This document shows positions 1-11,040 of a stretch of 64,000 nt of DNA, one piece after another. The DNA is taken from the NCBI RefSeq assembly GCF_004664715.2, contig NC_051070.1, positions 48,297,956-48,361,955 of the forward strand, written 5' to 3'. A program made the translations under genes and the position numbers. The number at the start of each line of letters is the position of its first letter. Position 1 is the first letter of the stretch. Below the pieces are notes generated by a model. The model was not told the DNA's origin. It searched no databases and was given only the letters and a program-made list of their open reading frames with translations. This DNA is from Peromyscus leucopus (lineage: Eukaryota; Chordata; Mammalia; Rodentia; Cricetidae).

Positions 1-940
1 CAACCACTGCCTTTGCCCTTTTGTGTCTACACAGCTCTGTCGACATTTCCTCCCTCTTCTAAGGATATCAGCCATTGGGTCAAAGTTCATCTTCACCCTG
101 CTCTAACCTGACTGATTACATCTGCAAAGACCTTAGTTCCAAATACATCATCAGTGTCTAGAGTTTAGACTCCTTCATATTTGGGGGACCCAAAGCAACC
201 CACAGTAGTAGATATTGTTCCAATCCTTCTACTGTAAATCGTAAACTGAGATTCAAGGTAACTTACCCAGAGATTAATAACATACATGGTACCTAATTAT
301 CGGCTTACGTCTAATTATTACTTACTGTGCCTTGCCTGTGATAGGACCCCTGCTGGGTGCTTCCTTCTTAAGCCTAATCCTCATGGAATCTCCATGCCTA
401 CCCAGGTCACTCAGCTAGAAGCAGCAGGTGCGGGACTCCATGTAAAGTCCTGGCCAAGTCACACAGCAGAATGTCTCAGGGAAGGCCCACCCTCCTCACT
501 CCACATCTGTTGCCTCAAGGTGGCACCGTTCTTTGCCTGCATGTGAGAATCATGACTGTAAGTGACTAGAATTGTTACTGGAATTGTCCAAGTGCCAGAA
601 GTCAGTACAAACTGGATGCCTCTCGGTGGGTGATGGTCTGATGGGAAACGTAAGTGTTTCTCTTCCTTCCAGCAAGTCAAGCTGAGGAAGAAGCACCCAG
701 TGAGTAAACATCATTAAACACCCAAGCCACAGTTCATGACATCCCTGTAGGGGGTGCCAGGAGACTAGGATCACTTCTCCATTCTAATTGCTGCCTCACT
801 GGGCGAGACCCTAAGCTAGCATGCTGAGGAGGAACCAAGAGCTTGGAATTGCTACAGATGAGTGATTGACATGATCTCATTCTTCTTCAAAGTGAGAAAT
901 GAAAGGGAACATTTCCTGGGAATGATGTTCTTCCTCAGTA
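1..940. other. Unannotated flank
   Basis: No gene or clear repeat is seen here; short open frames lack splice or family support. Confidence 0.5.
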
Positions 941-949
941 TCACCCATG

Positions 950-1245
950 ACATCACATGGGGAGACGGCTCAGACAGTAAGGCACCACCCTGGCCAGCAC
1001 AGGGGCCCAGAGTCCATCCCCACATGGAAATGCCAGGTTGGTGGTGAGCGGTTGTAATTCCAGATCTGGGAAGGTGGAGACAAGAGGGTCCCTGGAACTT
1101 GCTTCCAAGCCAATGAGAGACTCTGCTCAAAGGAGGTGGATGATGCTTGTGAGATTACACCCACGCTGTTCTCTGGCCTCCACAAGCACCTTCACATAAA
1201 GGCACATACATCTGCATGCATGTGTGCACACATACTCACACACAG
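950..1245 (+). repeat. B3-type SINE
   Basis: Degenerate B3/B2 layout: GGCTCAGACAGTAAGGC box, AGTCCATCCCCA block, CTCTGGCCTCCACA and a CA-rich end. Confidence 0.6.
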
Positions 1246-1261
1246 ACACACTAAGAAAATG

Positions 1262-1419
1262 TGTGGGACAGTAAGGTGTCTCAGCAAGTTAAAGCTCTTG
1301 CTGACAAGCCTGAGGACCCGAGTTCGATCTCTTGGATCCATTTGACAGAGGGAGGGAGCTGACTCTTGCAAACTATTCACTGACAAACACTTGTGCTCAC
1401 ATACCCATGAACACACATG

Positions 1420-1462
<43 letters not shown>
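1262..1462 (+). repeat. B3-type SINE ending in (CA)n
   Basis: Contains AGGACCCGAGTTCGATCT and GGAGGGAGCTGACTC landmarks, with a (CA)n tract at 1,421-1,462. Confidence 0.75.
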
Positions 1463-1463
<1 letters not shown>

Positions 1464-2320
1464 AAGTGTAAATAAATGTAATTTAAAATTTTAAAGCTGT
1501 GTAAATACCCATACATGCCAGTCTTACAAACACAGTGGCTCTGAGCCCAGAACCTACATGTAATGGCTGATACCCAGTAGGTCCCTCAGCTCAACACAGG
1601 GGAATAATGAAGGAACACTTTACCTCATGCCACAAATACCAACCCCATCTCTATCACCCATTGCCTGTGAGAGTCCAGGCAAGTTATATCTCTCCTCTGA
1701 GCCTCAATTTCCTTACCTGTAAAATGGGGGGTCTCAGCATTCACCTTAAAACATTGTTGAGTGAGGAAACCACACATGCCTCTCTCACCCTTGACTACAA
1801 GGAGAGAATGTAAGCTACGGACAAGTTTGGAGTTTAATCTTATGTCTCCTGTGCACCCATATTTCTACTTAAAGGGGACCTTGCTTAAATACAAGTGTGA
1901 GCAGAGCCCTCCCAGAACCATAAAAGAGAAAACAGCTGGCAGAATGTCCAGACATGGGGGGACACTCTGTGTTTCAGTCTGCTCAGTATCATCTCACTGA
2001 AAGTCAATCTCCTTTCCCTACTCCTGGCACAGATGGTGGGGGACACTGGTGGGTGGGGCTGGGGACACCTGTGGCACTTTGCTGCCCGCCTTGGCTGTTT
2101 GAGAAGCTCAGTGTGGAGCACATGAGTGCTAGGCAATATGATACCCAAGTACTATTGAGAACCAGCCTGAAGATACTCTAGGAAGGGACCTGGCACTCAG
2201 TCTCCTCAAGTAGGAGAAGGAATGCAGGAGAGAGAAGGGAAAACCAGGCTTGCCCATTCCAGGAAAGTGTGTGACTCTGAGAAGTATTAGGAAAAGAATC
2301 TCACCGGTTTCTTGACCCAC
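1463..2320. other. Unannotated stretch
   Basis: Nothing recognised; short open frames only. Confidence 0.5.
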
Positions 2321-2325
2321 GGAAC

Positions 2326-2640
2326 TTGGTCATTAGTGTGTACGTGCAAAGTGCCCCAGGTTCATGTGTTGGAACACTTGGTCCTTACCTTGGAGGTTTG
2401 GGACCTTTGGAGACAGTGTGGCCGGCAAAGGTGTGTCACTGGGGTGAGCCTCTGGGGGTCTACCCTTGCCTTGGCTCTAGGCTAGCTCTCTGCTTCCTGC
2501 CTGCTTCATGTGATGGAGTCTGTGCCATGTGCTCCTCTGTGACATCTGCTGTCCCTCCCCTGCCCTAAAAGACTGAAACCACTAGGGACGATTGTTTTCT
2601 CCCTTCCATTGGCTCTGCGGGTATTTTTTCACAGGTGAGA
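2326..2640 (+). repeat. Old degenerate LTR-like element
   Basis: Shares the order of blocks seen in the MaLR-like LTRs of this window (GTTCATGTGTTGGAACACTT, later CTTCCTGCCTGCTTCATG, then a CTGAAACC end) but is eroded. Confidence 0.35.
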
Positions 2641-2737
2641 AAAGTCACTCCCCTGCATCTTAGTAGATGTCACGATTTTAAGGTTGTGACTGAGAGCAGT
2701 CTGTGTGCTAAGAATGCTTTTTTTTTTTTTTTTTTTT

Positions 2738-2880
2738 TTTTTGCTAGGTGTAGTGGCATATACCTCTAGTCCCAGCACTCAGGACATAGAGATGGGAGGC
2801 AAGTTCAAAGGCCACCAAGGCTTCATAGGAAGACCCTGTCTCACAAAACAAAAACCAAACAAATGAAAAAGAATATTTTA
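2738..2880 (+). repeat. Degenerate B1-like SINE
   Basis: GCTAGGTGTAGTGGCATATA start, CCCAGCACTCAGGA box and GACCCTGTCTCA end, preceded by a T run at 2,719-2,742. Confidence 0.7.
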
Positions 2881-2912
2881 TCCAAATTTACTTGCTTTTA
2901 AAATTTCATTCT

Positions 2913-3060
2913 CGCTGGGTGTGGTGGCACACGTCTTTAATCCCAGCACTTGGGAGGCAGAGGCAGGCGGATCTCTGTGAGTTCGAGGCCAGCCTGGTCT
3001 ACAGAGAGATCCAGGACAGGCTTCAAAACTACACAGAGAAACCCTGTCTCAAAAAAAAAA
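2913..3060 (+). repeat. B1 SINE
   Basis: Near-intact: GCTGGGTGTGGTGGCACACG, GTGAGTTCGAGGCCAGCCTG, AAACCCTGTCTC and an A tail. Confidence 0.95.
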
Positions 3061-3095
3061 ATTTCATCCTCTTTCAGATTTAAAAAAAAAAAAAG

Positions 3096-3215
3096 TCCAG
3101 GTGCATGTGACCTAGGCTGGCCTCTGATTTTTTGTTAGCATAGAAAGTCCTAATCTTTGCCTCTACTCCCTAAATGCTGGGATTACAGGTGCATGCCACC
3201 ATGTTCAGCTTTCAG
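3096..3215 (-). repeat. B1 fragment
   Basis: Reverse-strand B1 with TGCTGGGATTACAGGTGCAT and CACCATGTTCAGC. Confidence 0.75.
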
Positions 3216-3399
3216 ATTCTCTGTGTTCTGTTCTTTTTATACCCATGAAGTTTGACCATGAAGGGCTAGAATGGAGTTATTCCCTTTGGCTCCCTTGACG
3301 TAGCATGGACTTTCAAGCAGGAACAGAGCCTGCAAAGGGGCTGAATGTACGCGCGCGCCTGAAACAGTGCCACCTAGAGGCAACTTCTCCAAATGACAG

Positions 3400-4004
3400 C
3401 TCACCGGGACCTAGGTGGGTGGTTGAAACAGTCATCTAGAAATGAACAGGAGGGCAGAGTGGGCGTGCATTCCACACAAACCGTGGAATAAATAAAACAG
3501 GAGACTGACACAATCACGAACTAACATTCCAGAGGAGTCTTTTTCTTGAAGGAACAAAAGCTTGGCCAAACAGAATTCTCATTACACTCTGTTCCCTTAA
3601 ACTGCGCCAATCCATTCCACAAGCAACTTTGAAGGAAGAGGAACCAGTGCTTCGCCTTGTCAGTTACAGTTCCTAAAAAAATACTACTGTGTTTAGCTAA
3701 AAACAGCTGTCCCGCTACAACTTAAATGTAAAAAGAATTCTTTAAAGACAGCCAGTAGCAGCAAAAAGAAAAAAAAAAAGTCAAACATTTGTAAACAAAA
3801 TCTTAGCAAGAAACTTAACGCCTAGTAACAAAACTTCCATACTCCTTGAGAACATTAAATATATACAAGAGAGGGGAATTTGAGTCATCTTTTTCTTACT
3901 ATAAAAATACTTAGTATCTGAAACAATGTTACTAGGAGCAGACACAATTGACACAGTTTGGTATCATCATAAAGTGCTTCGAACAAACAAAAGCTCCGGG
4001 GCCA
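3400..4004 (-). other. Rubcnl: Probable Rubcnl 3' UTR
   Basis: About 600 bases of unique, AT-rich sequence without SINEs follow the stop codon, in contrast with the SINE-packed DNA below 3,215. I read this as 3' UTR. No AATAAA or ATTAAA is visible on the minus strand here, so the polyadenylation site is not fixed; a TATAAA-type variant occurs near 3,236. Confidence 0.5.
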
Positions 4005-4117
4005 TCATGTCCCTGCAGAGGGCAACCTCTCCAAATGTTGTCTCCGGGCTGTGATCCTGGCACAGCGGGGGCATCTCGAAGACTGGAAACACTCTTTGTG
4101 AAAGCAAGCCCTGCACC
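4005..4117 (-). CDS. Rubcnl: Rubcnl last coding exon, C-terminal zinc cluster and stop
   Basis: The terminal coding part, 113 bases, follows a GCTTGCAG acceptor. With one base from the previous exon it reads [20 protein letters not shown], then [17 protein letters not shown] and a TGA at 4,005-4,007. It supplies the last three Cys pairs and a His of the Rubicon-homology domain (C..CFH..CF...CPRC). The human tail ends KLLESVASAAT, so the length is the same. The 3' UTR continues towards 3,400. Confidence 0.95.
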
Positions 4118-4865
4118 CTGCAAGCAAGAGGACCAGTCGTCAGCAAATGGGCTTCCTAATTTCTCACATACGTACATATGGATGCTTATTCCCATGGGGT
4201 GGGGGTGGGGGAGAGAAGGGGGGTCCCGAACATAGGGTCTTACAGAAAACAAAACAAAACAAAAACCAACCATGTCCAAACTCTCAGAACTACCAGTTAC
4301 TCAACTGCTCTTGACCATGAGGCTCAGAAGCCTGGTGGATGTGGTTGATGCCACACACCTCCAGATCAGCCCGGGCACTAGGGGCAGCTCCCCAAGTCTT
4401 AACTTGGTGGCCGATGGCTCTTGTGAGGTGACATTGATTCTCTTGAAATGTCTCTAAAGGGACAGAGCTGCCTCATTCAAAGTCAAGCTCTTTTCTTAGC
4501 AGCGGCCTGTATTGAGTGATGAGTTGCTGTGGAGTTTGAAGACCCGGTCACCTCTGTGAGTTGGAACAATGCTGAAATGCTACCTCCTCTGCTACCCAGA
4601 GTTCCATGAGATGGCCCAGGGCTTCTTGTAGCCCAGCACTATTCAATATTGCCCATGTCCAGGTCTGCTGCTTTCACAGCCCCATGGGCCTGGAAATCCC
4701 AGGTTCAGTTCTTTTTTCTGGGGACCCCGTCCTACAAGACTAGAGAACCCCAAAAAGAGACCATGTTCACATAAAAGATGAAGGCAGGGTTCCCCACCAA
4801 AATCCCTCCCATGCAACAGAATTTAGAGAGCATGGGTTACCTGAACAGCCCATCTGTAAAGAGAC
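4118..4865. other. Rubcnl last intron, proximal part
   Basis: Unique sequence with no recognised repeat. Confidence 0.6.
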
Positions 4866-4868
4866 AAA

Positions 4869-5170
4869 TAATTGGACCTAGTTTGTAGCTCAGGTCAAGT
4901 ATTTGCCACATAAACATGAGGACCTGAGTTCAATCCCCCAGAGCCCACCTACAAAGTTGGTTGTGGTGGCACATGTCTGAAACACAGTGTTGAGAGAACA
5001 GAGACAGGAGGATTACAGGGACTATGGGCCAGCCTAGCATAATTGGGGAGTTCTAGGCTAGTAGTAGACCCTGTCTCAAAAATAAAGATGGATTGTGCCT
5101 GAAAAATGACACCCAAGGCTGGCTTCTGGCCTCCACACACATGCACATACACTGGCCCACATACATGAAT

Positions 5171-5213
<43 letters not shown>
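4869..5213 (+). repeat. B3-type SINE with (CA)n end
   Basis: Contains AGGACCTGAGTTCAATC, a TGGTGGCACATGTCTGA block and GGCTTCTGGCCTCCACAC; ends in (CA)n at 5,172-5,213. Confidence 0.75.
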
Positions 5214-5215
<2 letters not shown>

Positions 5216-5275
5216 CACACAGTCACACAAAAGCCAGTAGCAAATGTTTTAGGCCTTGAGAGCCATTTGGTCTCT

Positions 5276-5668
5276 GTGCTGGTTTGAACAGGTATGGCTC
5301 CCATAGACTCATGAGTCTGAATGCTTGGCCCATAGGGAGTGGCCCTATTAGGAGGCATAGGCTTATCAGAATAGTAGGCTTGCTGGAGGAAGCGTGTCAC
5401 TGTGGGGGTGGGCTTTGAGGTCTCCTGTACTCAAGCTATGCCTAGTATGGCACACAGACTCCTTCTCCTGCCTGTGGATCAAGATGTAGAACTCTCAGCT
5501 CCTTCTCCAGCACCATGTCTGCCTGCACGCTGCCATGCTTCCCTCCATGATGACAATGGACTAAACCTCTTAACCCGTAAGCCAGCCCCAGTGAAATGTC
5601 TTCCTTTGTAAGAGTTGCTGTGGTCATGGTGTCTCTTCACAGCAGTAGGAACCCAAACTAAGACAGTC
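5276..5668 (+). repeat. Rodent MaLR-like solitary LTR
   Basis: Starts TGTGCTGGTTTGAACAGGTA and ends in the family's ACCCAAACTAAGACAG; TGTCACTGTGGGGGTGGGCT lies in the middle. It is close to the copies at 23,970 and 49,935. Family name uncertain. Confidence 0.75.
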
Positions 5669-6029
5669 TCGGTAACAGCAGGTCCGCTCCACCACCCTGG
5701 CTTAAACCCAGAGATAACCGGTCAGTGCTGGGTGGAATTGTAACCTAGTTAAAACCAGTGGCAACAACAGGTCAAACTGGGACCATCCTCTCCATCCAAC
5801 ACCCGAAGAAATAGCATTCTTTATCCCTGTCCTGAAAAATATGCCTCGCTGTGGGCCCCAAACTCTACTGCCTCCAGGCTTCCCCCAAGGACACACGGCA
5901 TCACTGCACTTTACAGAGAAAACTGTGCTTAAGTGACTGAGGCGTCTTTCGGTGGAAGTTGGCATTGTGATTTAGCTACTTGGCAATGAAGCGATTACGA
6001 AGCTGACGTTACGAATGCAATTAACGTAC
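5669..6029. other. Rubcnl intron sequence
   Basis: No repeat or exon recognised. Confidence 0.5.
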
Positions 6030-6120
6030 CTGAACATCTTGTGCAAGTCGTGGTCTGAAACGGGAAGATGACGGCCGTGCTCTGGCAAAACTCACAGATG
6101 AAGCCCTTCCCCTGGCAGAG
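6030..6120 (-). CDS. Rubcnl: Rubcnl coding exon (LCQGKGFICEFCQ zinc motif)
   Basis: This 91-base exon encodes LCQGKGFICEFCQSTAVIFP, then FQTTTCTRCS, plus one base of a Gly codon. The C-x6-C-x2-C...C-x2-C pattern is the most conserved zinc cluster of the Rubicon-homology domain. The acceptor is CTTCTTTTGCAG and the donor TTCAG|GTACGT. About 45 bases upstream of the acceptor, at 6,166-6,240, there is a 25-bp unit repeated three times (listed separately). Confidence 0.96.
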
Positions 6121-6165
6121 CTGCAAAAGAAGGTACCTAAGGTCACAGGTGACACCGCTTCTCAT

Positions 6166-6240
6166 GCTGGGGAAACTGGGTGCCATGTACGCTGGGGAAA
6201 CTGGGTACCATGTACGCTGGGGAAACTGGGTACCATTTAC
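6166..6240. repeat. 25-bp tandem repeat, three copies
   Basis: Units at 6,166, 6,191 and 6,216 (GCTGGGGAAACTGGGTACCA plus TGTAC) differ at only one base each. They lie 46-120 bases upstream of the Rubcnl exon at 6,120, in the intron's branch-point region. Confidence 0.95.
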
Positions 6241-6562
6241 ACAGAACCACAGAGGCATCATCGACTTTTCAATGTCTAGGATTTTAGCCCCTAGAAGAAC
6301 AGAATCAGAATAACAACATTCCATAATGGCTGCTTCAGGGCAGAATGGGCTCTGACAGAGGATAGACATTCAAAGGAAGAAGCTACAGGGTCCCATCTTG
6401 CGTCCCAGCAGGGTGACTTTGGTTAGCTAATGCAGGGCTATGATTCAATGCTCTCCCTGGTCAGGGCTGTGAAAGCGAAAAGTGATTAAGAGTCAAGTGA
6501 GAAACATCTCCCTCCCCAGATCCTGGCACTGGGAAGGGAACCTGTCCCAGGTGATCCCTCAC

Positions 6563-6716
6563 CTCACAGCTGGCCACATGGGCAAGAGAAGACTTCAGGA
6601 TGTCCTTAAGCAAGGGTGCCAACAGTCCTTTCTTGGTCCTGAGGAGGTCTTCCATGGAGAACAGATGACATTCGTCGGTCAAATGGCTGGGAGCCTGCTC
6701 GAACTCCTTCAGGACA
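6563..6716 (-). CDS. Rubcnl: Rubcnl coding exon (HLTDECHLFSMEDLL)
   Basis: This 154-base exon starts after TGCTCTCCTGCAG, where its first base completes a Ser codon, and reads VLKEFEQAPSHLTDECHLFS, then MEDLLRTKKGLLAPLLKDIL and KSSLAHVASCE. It ends at GAG|GTGAGG in phase 0. The HLT..(L/C)HL(F/Y)S..DL...(R/K)KG.L segment is diagnostic of Rubicon-family proteins. The closing Cys pairs with the Cys cluster that opens the next exon. Human RUBCNL has HVAGCELCQ at the junction, here HVASCELCQ. Confidence 0.96.
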
Positions 6717-6779
6717 CTGCAGGAGAGCAAACAGTTCCCTGAGTCACCTACACTTTTTTCCTACTAAACAGCTCTCTTG

Positions 6780-7092
6780 GGGCTGGGAGCGATCGCTCAG
6801 CCACTAAAATGCTTGCTTTGCAAGGAGAGGACCAGAGTCCAGATCTCCAGCACCTACACAGAAAACTGGGCACTGTAGTGCATGCCTGTAATCCCAGTGA
6901 TGGGGAGGCAGAGGTGAGGGGATCCCCAGAGCTCACTGGCGCTTGGCAATTGGTGAGTGAGCTCCAGGCCAAGGGAAAGACTATGTCTCACAAAATAAGG
7001 GGGAGAGCTATTGACAAGACACCCACCATCAGCCTCTGGGCTCCACATGAGCGCAAACACATGCACACACATGCACATGAATACACATAGAA
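6780..7092 (+). repeat. B3-type SINE
   Basis: GGGGCTGGGAGCGATCGCTC start, ATGCCTGTAATCCCAGTGA, GCTCCAGGCCAAGGGAAAGA and CA-rich end. Confidence 0.75.
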
Positions 7093-7369
7093 ATCTCTAT
7101 CCGTGAATTCATGTCTCAACCTTTCCTGGCCATTTCCTTTAGATAATGTGTCTGTGATGTAAATTTAACTACTGTCCTATTACCGAACACCTACTAGGTT
7201 TCTATGTTATTTCTTATTTTAAATTTATATCTTAACTAAATTTCTTCCCTTCTCTTTAAGAACATCCCTAGGGTAAGCTTTGAGAAGTAGTTTCTGGAAG
7301 CCATGATCTCACTCAGAGTGATGAGCATCCTGTATCTACAGGAGGGGGATTTAGTAGGCCATGGGAATC

Positions 7370-7815
7370 CTCACAGCAGCACTACTCACAAGAGACGGGA
7401 GCAGCCCCATCCCTAGGTGGGCAGATTCAAAAGTCAATATATACACAGAGCCAAATGTTATTCAGTCTTCAAAAGGAAGGGAATCCTGACACATGCTGCT
7501 TTGTGGATGGACCTGGAGAACATTTTAAGTGAAATAATCCAGTGATAAAAAGACACATGTTCTATGATCCACATACATGAGGTACCCCAGGGTGGTCAGA
7601 TTCAGTGGATTGCCAGGGGCTGGGATACAAGAGGAAGGAAGGGGACAGAAGACTGGTTATGGAGATTGGATTTTGCAAGAGGCAGAGTTCTGCAGATGGA
7701 CAGTGGTGGGGTGGCAACACAGTGGAAATGCCCTCAATATCCATGAACTGTGCATTTAAAATGGGTGGGATTTTACATTCCGTTACATGCATTCATCACA
7801 ATCTACTGTGTTTAC
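7370..7815 (+). repeat. Ancient L1M 3' end
   Basis: Follows the mammalian L1 3' order: GCACTACTCACA, TTATTCAGTCTTCAAAAGGA, TGACACATGCTGC, TTGCCAGGGGCTGGG, TGAACTGTGCATTTAAAA. About 25% diverged from what I remember of the consensus. Confidence 0.8.
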
Positions 7816-8032
7816 TATATTCACATTGTATTTATACTCTAGCCGCTGGCTGAGATATTTACCTTTATCCTTGTTTTTTTTTTTTGTTATTTTTTTAATT
7901 CACTTTAGTTTATTTCCTTCAGTGCTGGGGGTCAAGAATAAAAGGTCCTAAGAAGGTGGCATTACTGGGGGAGCGAGGACCAGGAAGCACATGTGAGGCA
8001 GGAGCATAGAGTGTTCCAGCTGGGCATCATAC

Positions 8033-8094
8033 CTGTCAGCAAACCTGCAAGTCTTCAGCAGCTTCTTGATATGAAACAGTTGCTCCTGGATGTC
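8033..8094 (-). CDS. Rubcnl: Rubcnl short coding exon (EQLFHIKKLLKTCRF)
   Basis: This 62-base exon follows a TGTCCTTAG-like acceptor (CCTTAG). It encodes DIQEQLFHIKKLLKTCRFAD and ends AG|GTATGA in phase 2; the following T completes Ser. It aligns with human EIQEQLFHIKKLLKTCRFANS inside the helical part of the Rubicon-homology domain. Twenty codons plus two bases keep the frame. Confidence 0.95.
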
Positions 8095-8384
8095 CTAAGG
8101 CAAGAAGCCAACCAGAGGGAATGAGATGCGTGGCCACTGGCGATGTGCACGGCAAATCTTACAGTTATTTGAAATAATATGCTGGCAAGCAGAATCAGCT
8201 CTCAAGCAAATGGCCCCTTCAGCAAGAGCTTAAACTGAATCCTTGGATCCACAAGTCCTGAATGGACACAGGTTTTGTGGAGCCTTGGAAGAGCCCACAT
8301 AAGTGAGAGACCATTCACTCCACAGTCTATCTGCCTTGTGGAGGGTCTGGAGACACTCTGAAACCAGAGTGACATGTAGAATAT

Positions 8385-8840
8385 TATTTTAAGGTGTGTT
8401 GCTTTTGTTTACATCACATTTGTTTAACTCTGTGAAGTTGTGTTACTGTGCCTGTCTAAAACACCTGATGGTCTAATAAAGAGCTGAACAGCCAATAGTG
8501 AGGCAAGAGAAAGGATAGGTGGGGCTGGCAGGTAAAGAATATATAGAAGGAGAAATCTGGGAGAAGGGAGAGATCTAGGAGCCAGAGAAGGAGAGGACTC
8601 CAGGGGCTAGCCACCCAGCTACACAGCTACACAGCAAACCACAGAGTAGGAAACAAAGAAAGGTATACAAGAATAGAAAAGGAAAAGGTTCTCGGGATAA
8701 TTTAAAGTTAAGAAAAGCTGGCTAGAAACAAGCCAAGCTAAGGCCGAGCATTCATAATTAAGAATAAGCCTCTGTGTGTGTGATTTATTTGGGAGTTGGG
8801 TGGCAGGGCCCCCCAAAAGAGCAGAAAGAAACAACAATAG
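8385..8840 (+). repeat. Cricetid ERV-type LTR, member A
   Basis: Contains AATAAAGAGCTGAACAGCCA, then GGCTAGAAACAAGCCAAGCT and TTCATAATTAAGAATAAGCC. It shares a 3' module with 17,560, 25,540 and 55,700. Confidence 0.7.
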
Positions 8841-8913
8841 TGACATGCATTTCCTACCATGGGACATCTCTCTTCCTACACTTGCTTCCTCCTCTGTGGA
8901 GACATCAGCTCAC

Positions 8914-9152
8914 CTTCACTCTGTCCAGTTCCTTGGCTTTCGCATAGAGCTCGTGGTGTCCGCCTAGCAGGTTGAAGACAGGTTGGTGCCATATGCTGTC
9001 CAGTAGCCATTTAGAGAAATTGCTGACTTGGTACCTCCTGAAGTCCCACATCATCAGGATCCTTGCAGGGATGCAGGACTCTGCAGATGAGTGGCAGCTG
9101 TCACAGAAGTACTTCCCCGTATACTCACAATACCGGAGCCGTTTCACAAACT
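8914..9152 (-). CDS. Rubcnl: Rubcnl coding exon, core of Rubicon-homology domain
   Basis: This is the longest core exon, 239 bases. It begins FVKRLRYCEYTGKYFCDSCH, continues SSAESCIPARILMMWDFRRY and QVSNFSKWLLDSIWHQPVF, and ends AKAKELDRVK in phase 0 at AAG|GTGAGC. The CEY and CDSCH motifs give zinc ligands, and the WDF..Y.VSNFSK..L..IW..P.FN block is a signature of Rubicon, PLEKHM1, DEF8 and Pacer. The acceptor is CTTCTACAG. The residues match human RUBCNL more closely than RUBCN, for example SCIPARILMMWDF. An LTR of a cricetid family lies just downstream at 8,385-8,840. Confidence 0.96.
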
Positions 9153-10429
9153 CTGTAGAAGGCAGGAGGGTGAGACCACGTTCGTGATGCTGGGGATCCG
9201 CCCTAGGCCAGCTCCCCATTCCCATGCAAGCTTCAGTCTCAGATCACTGTTCGCAGGGGCAGAGCCAGATTCAGCTGTCAGGCAGCCTAGCTGTGGCATC
9301 GACGTGGGGATTTCACTTATGGCCATTTGTGAGTTTGCTGTGCTAAGATAGATGCTGGAGAAGCATCTCAAACACTCTCGGACTTGGAAAATGGGTGCAG
9401 CAAACTGCAGTGCAGTGAGAGCATTCTGTGTAGGGTCTGGGAATCTGGCGGAGTGCACAGATGCCACCTGCTACTGACAGAACTCCAGCGGCAGCTCAGA
9501 GTCTCTTCGGCTAACAAATGCAGCACAGAGGGTTCAGGGATAGTCCACAGACAAAAAGCACATTCTAAAGCAGCGTGTGCACAGTGTGAGGATGTAGCCT
9601 TCAAAAGAATTTCCTTATAAATCAGGAAGGGGACAGAGAGAGATAGAGAGTAAATAGACCCCCAGAATGCTAACGATGCACATCTCTGCAGTGTGGAGAA
9701 AACTATTTGTTTCTTGCCCTTTTGAATCTGCTAAAACAAACACATGGTGCTTCTGAAATCTCTCTGATAAAATATTTTGATGCACAAAAGATGTAGGGAT
9801 GAAGGTAACAATACTGCACCCTCACTACCTGGGCTAAGAAGGCAAACAATGCAGCGGAAGTCTCCCGTGCAGCCATCCCTCAGCGTTAGCGTCCGACACG
9901 AACCAAGTCTGGCATTTATCAATCCCGTTTTGACTTGTGTCTCTTTGTCAATGAGATAACACAAGGTGTAATTCCAGTTCCTATGTCTGTCAGACTCGTG
10001 GTGAGAAAGAACAACGTAATGATTGGGAAGGGGGTGACTGCACTCCCTAGCACACTGTAGATAATGGTGACCGTTTTCCAAACAATGCCTGGAAGAATAG
10101 GCAGGGATCAGTCTTCACTGGGCACTGAGCCTGTTCCCCAAGCTGGCTATGGGTTAATATATGTCATTCTATGCTTGTAATTCCATGACTTAGGAATTTA
10201 TGATCCCTCTTTCATTAAGGAGAACACAGGATCGTGAAGACAAGCGTCACAGTCGGGACACCCTGGCAGTGAGCAGGCAAGCTCAGTTGAAATCCAGTGT
10301 AGCCAGCATATCCTGCTTCTCCTTGGGTTCAGGTGCTGACGGGGAAGGACAAATGTCTCTGCACTTGCTGGGTTATCCTGAGGGGAGAGGTATGCTAAAT
10401 CTCCAACAAACCAAAAGAACAAAAACCAC
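9153..10429. other. Rubcnl intron, unannotated
   Basis: No recognised repeat; reverse-strand open frames here lack splice signals or family matches. Confidence 0.5.
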
Positions 10430-10636
10430 AGTACTCAGCACGCCACCTGAAGGACAGGTGTACTATACTATGCTATACAAAAACTATAGTACTCAGCATG
10501 CCACCTGAAGGACAGGTGTACTATACTATGCTATACTATACTATATAAAAATTGTAGTACTTAGCATGCCACCTGAAGGACAGGTGTAGTATACTATACT
10601 ATATAAAAAGCAGAGTACTCAGCGCAGCACCTGACC
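10430..10636. repeat. Minisatellite, units 58, 68 and 58 bp plus partial
   Basis: Units begin AGTACTCAGCATGCCACCTG at 10,430, 10,488, 10,556 and 10,614. The 68-bp unit has ten extra bases of the internal CTATACTATA array. Each unit contains GAAGGACAGGTGTA. Confidence 0.95.
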
Positions 10637-10754
10637 TGGGAACCTGCATGCCTGATCAGACTTTCCATGATGGGAAGAGACAGGACACAAGGGGCCCATA
10701 ATTTCCTCCTAATGTAACCTGCCTTTCCCTAACATCTAAGCCCCCAGCAGCTCA

Positions 10755-10850
10755 GTATCCATTCACTCATTCATCAAGCTTCATTGAATGCCCACTGTGC
10801 TACTATCAGTACAGCATGAATGATGTCATCGCTCTTCCTAAGACCATTCA
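10755..10850 (+). repeat. Probable L2/MIR-type fragment
   Basis: ATTCACTCATTCATCAAGCT followed by TGAATGCCCACTGTGCTACT fits the ancient L2/MIR theme. Confidence 0.45.
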
Positions 10851-10875
10851 GACAGAAAAAAAATGGAAGGTTCCT

Positions 10876-11040
10876 AAACCAGTGGCACTCAGCCAGGGTG
10901 ACTTTTACCCTCTGGGGACATTTGCAAGCATCTGAAGCCATTTTACTTGTCCTGTTTGAGGGGCTGCAGGGGATCATATAATTCTGCCCCAAACTCTCAA
11001 ATCCATGACCCCCCCCAAAGTCATTAGAACTGGAGTTCAG
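10876..11040 (+). repeat. MER5-type DNA transposon fossil
   Basis: Order of AGTGGCACTCAGCCAGGGTG, CTCTGGGGACATTTGCAAGC, TCTGCCCCAAA and GGAGTTCAGAAACCCC matches MER5A/B (hAT-Charlie). Confidence 0.7.

Noticed and set aside
4005..9152. Assignment to Rubcn (Rubicon) itself
   Set aside because: The linker and N-terminal segments match RUBCNL (FPLETF, SGYE, CIPARILMMWDF), not RUBCN.
9731..10081. A further Rubcnl exon on the minus strand
   Set aside because: The phase chain from 13,569 to 9,152 closes exactly without it, and the protein does not match the family.
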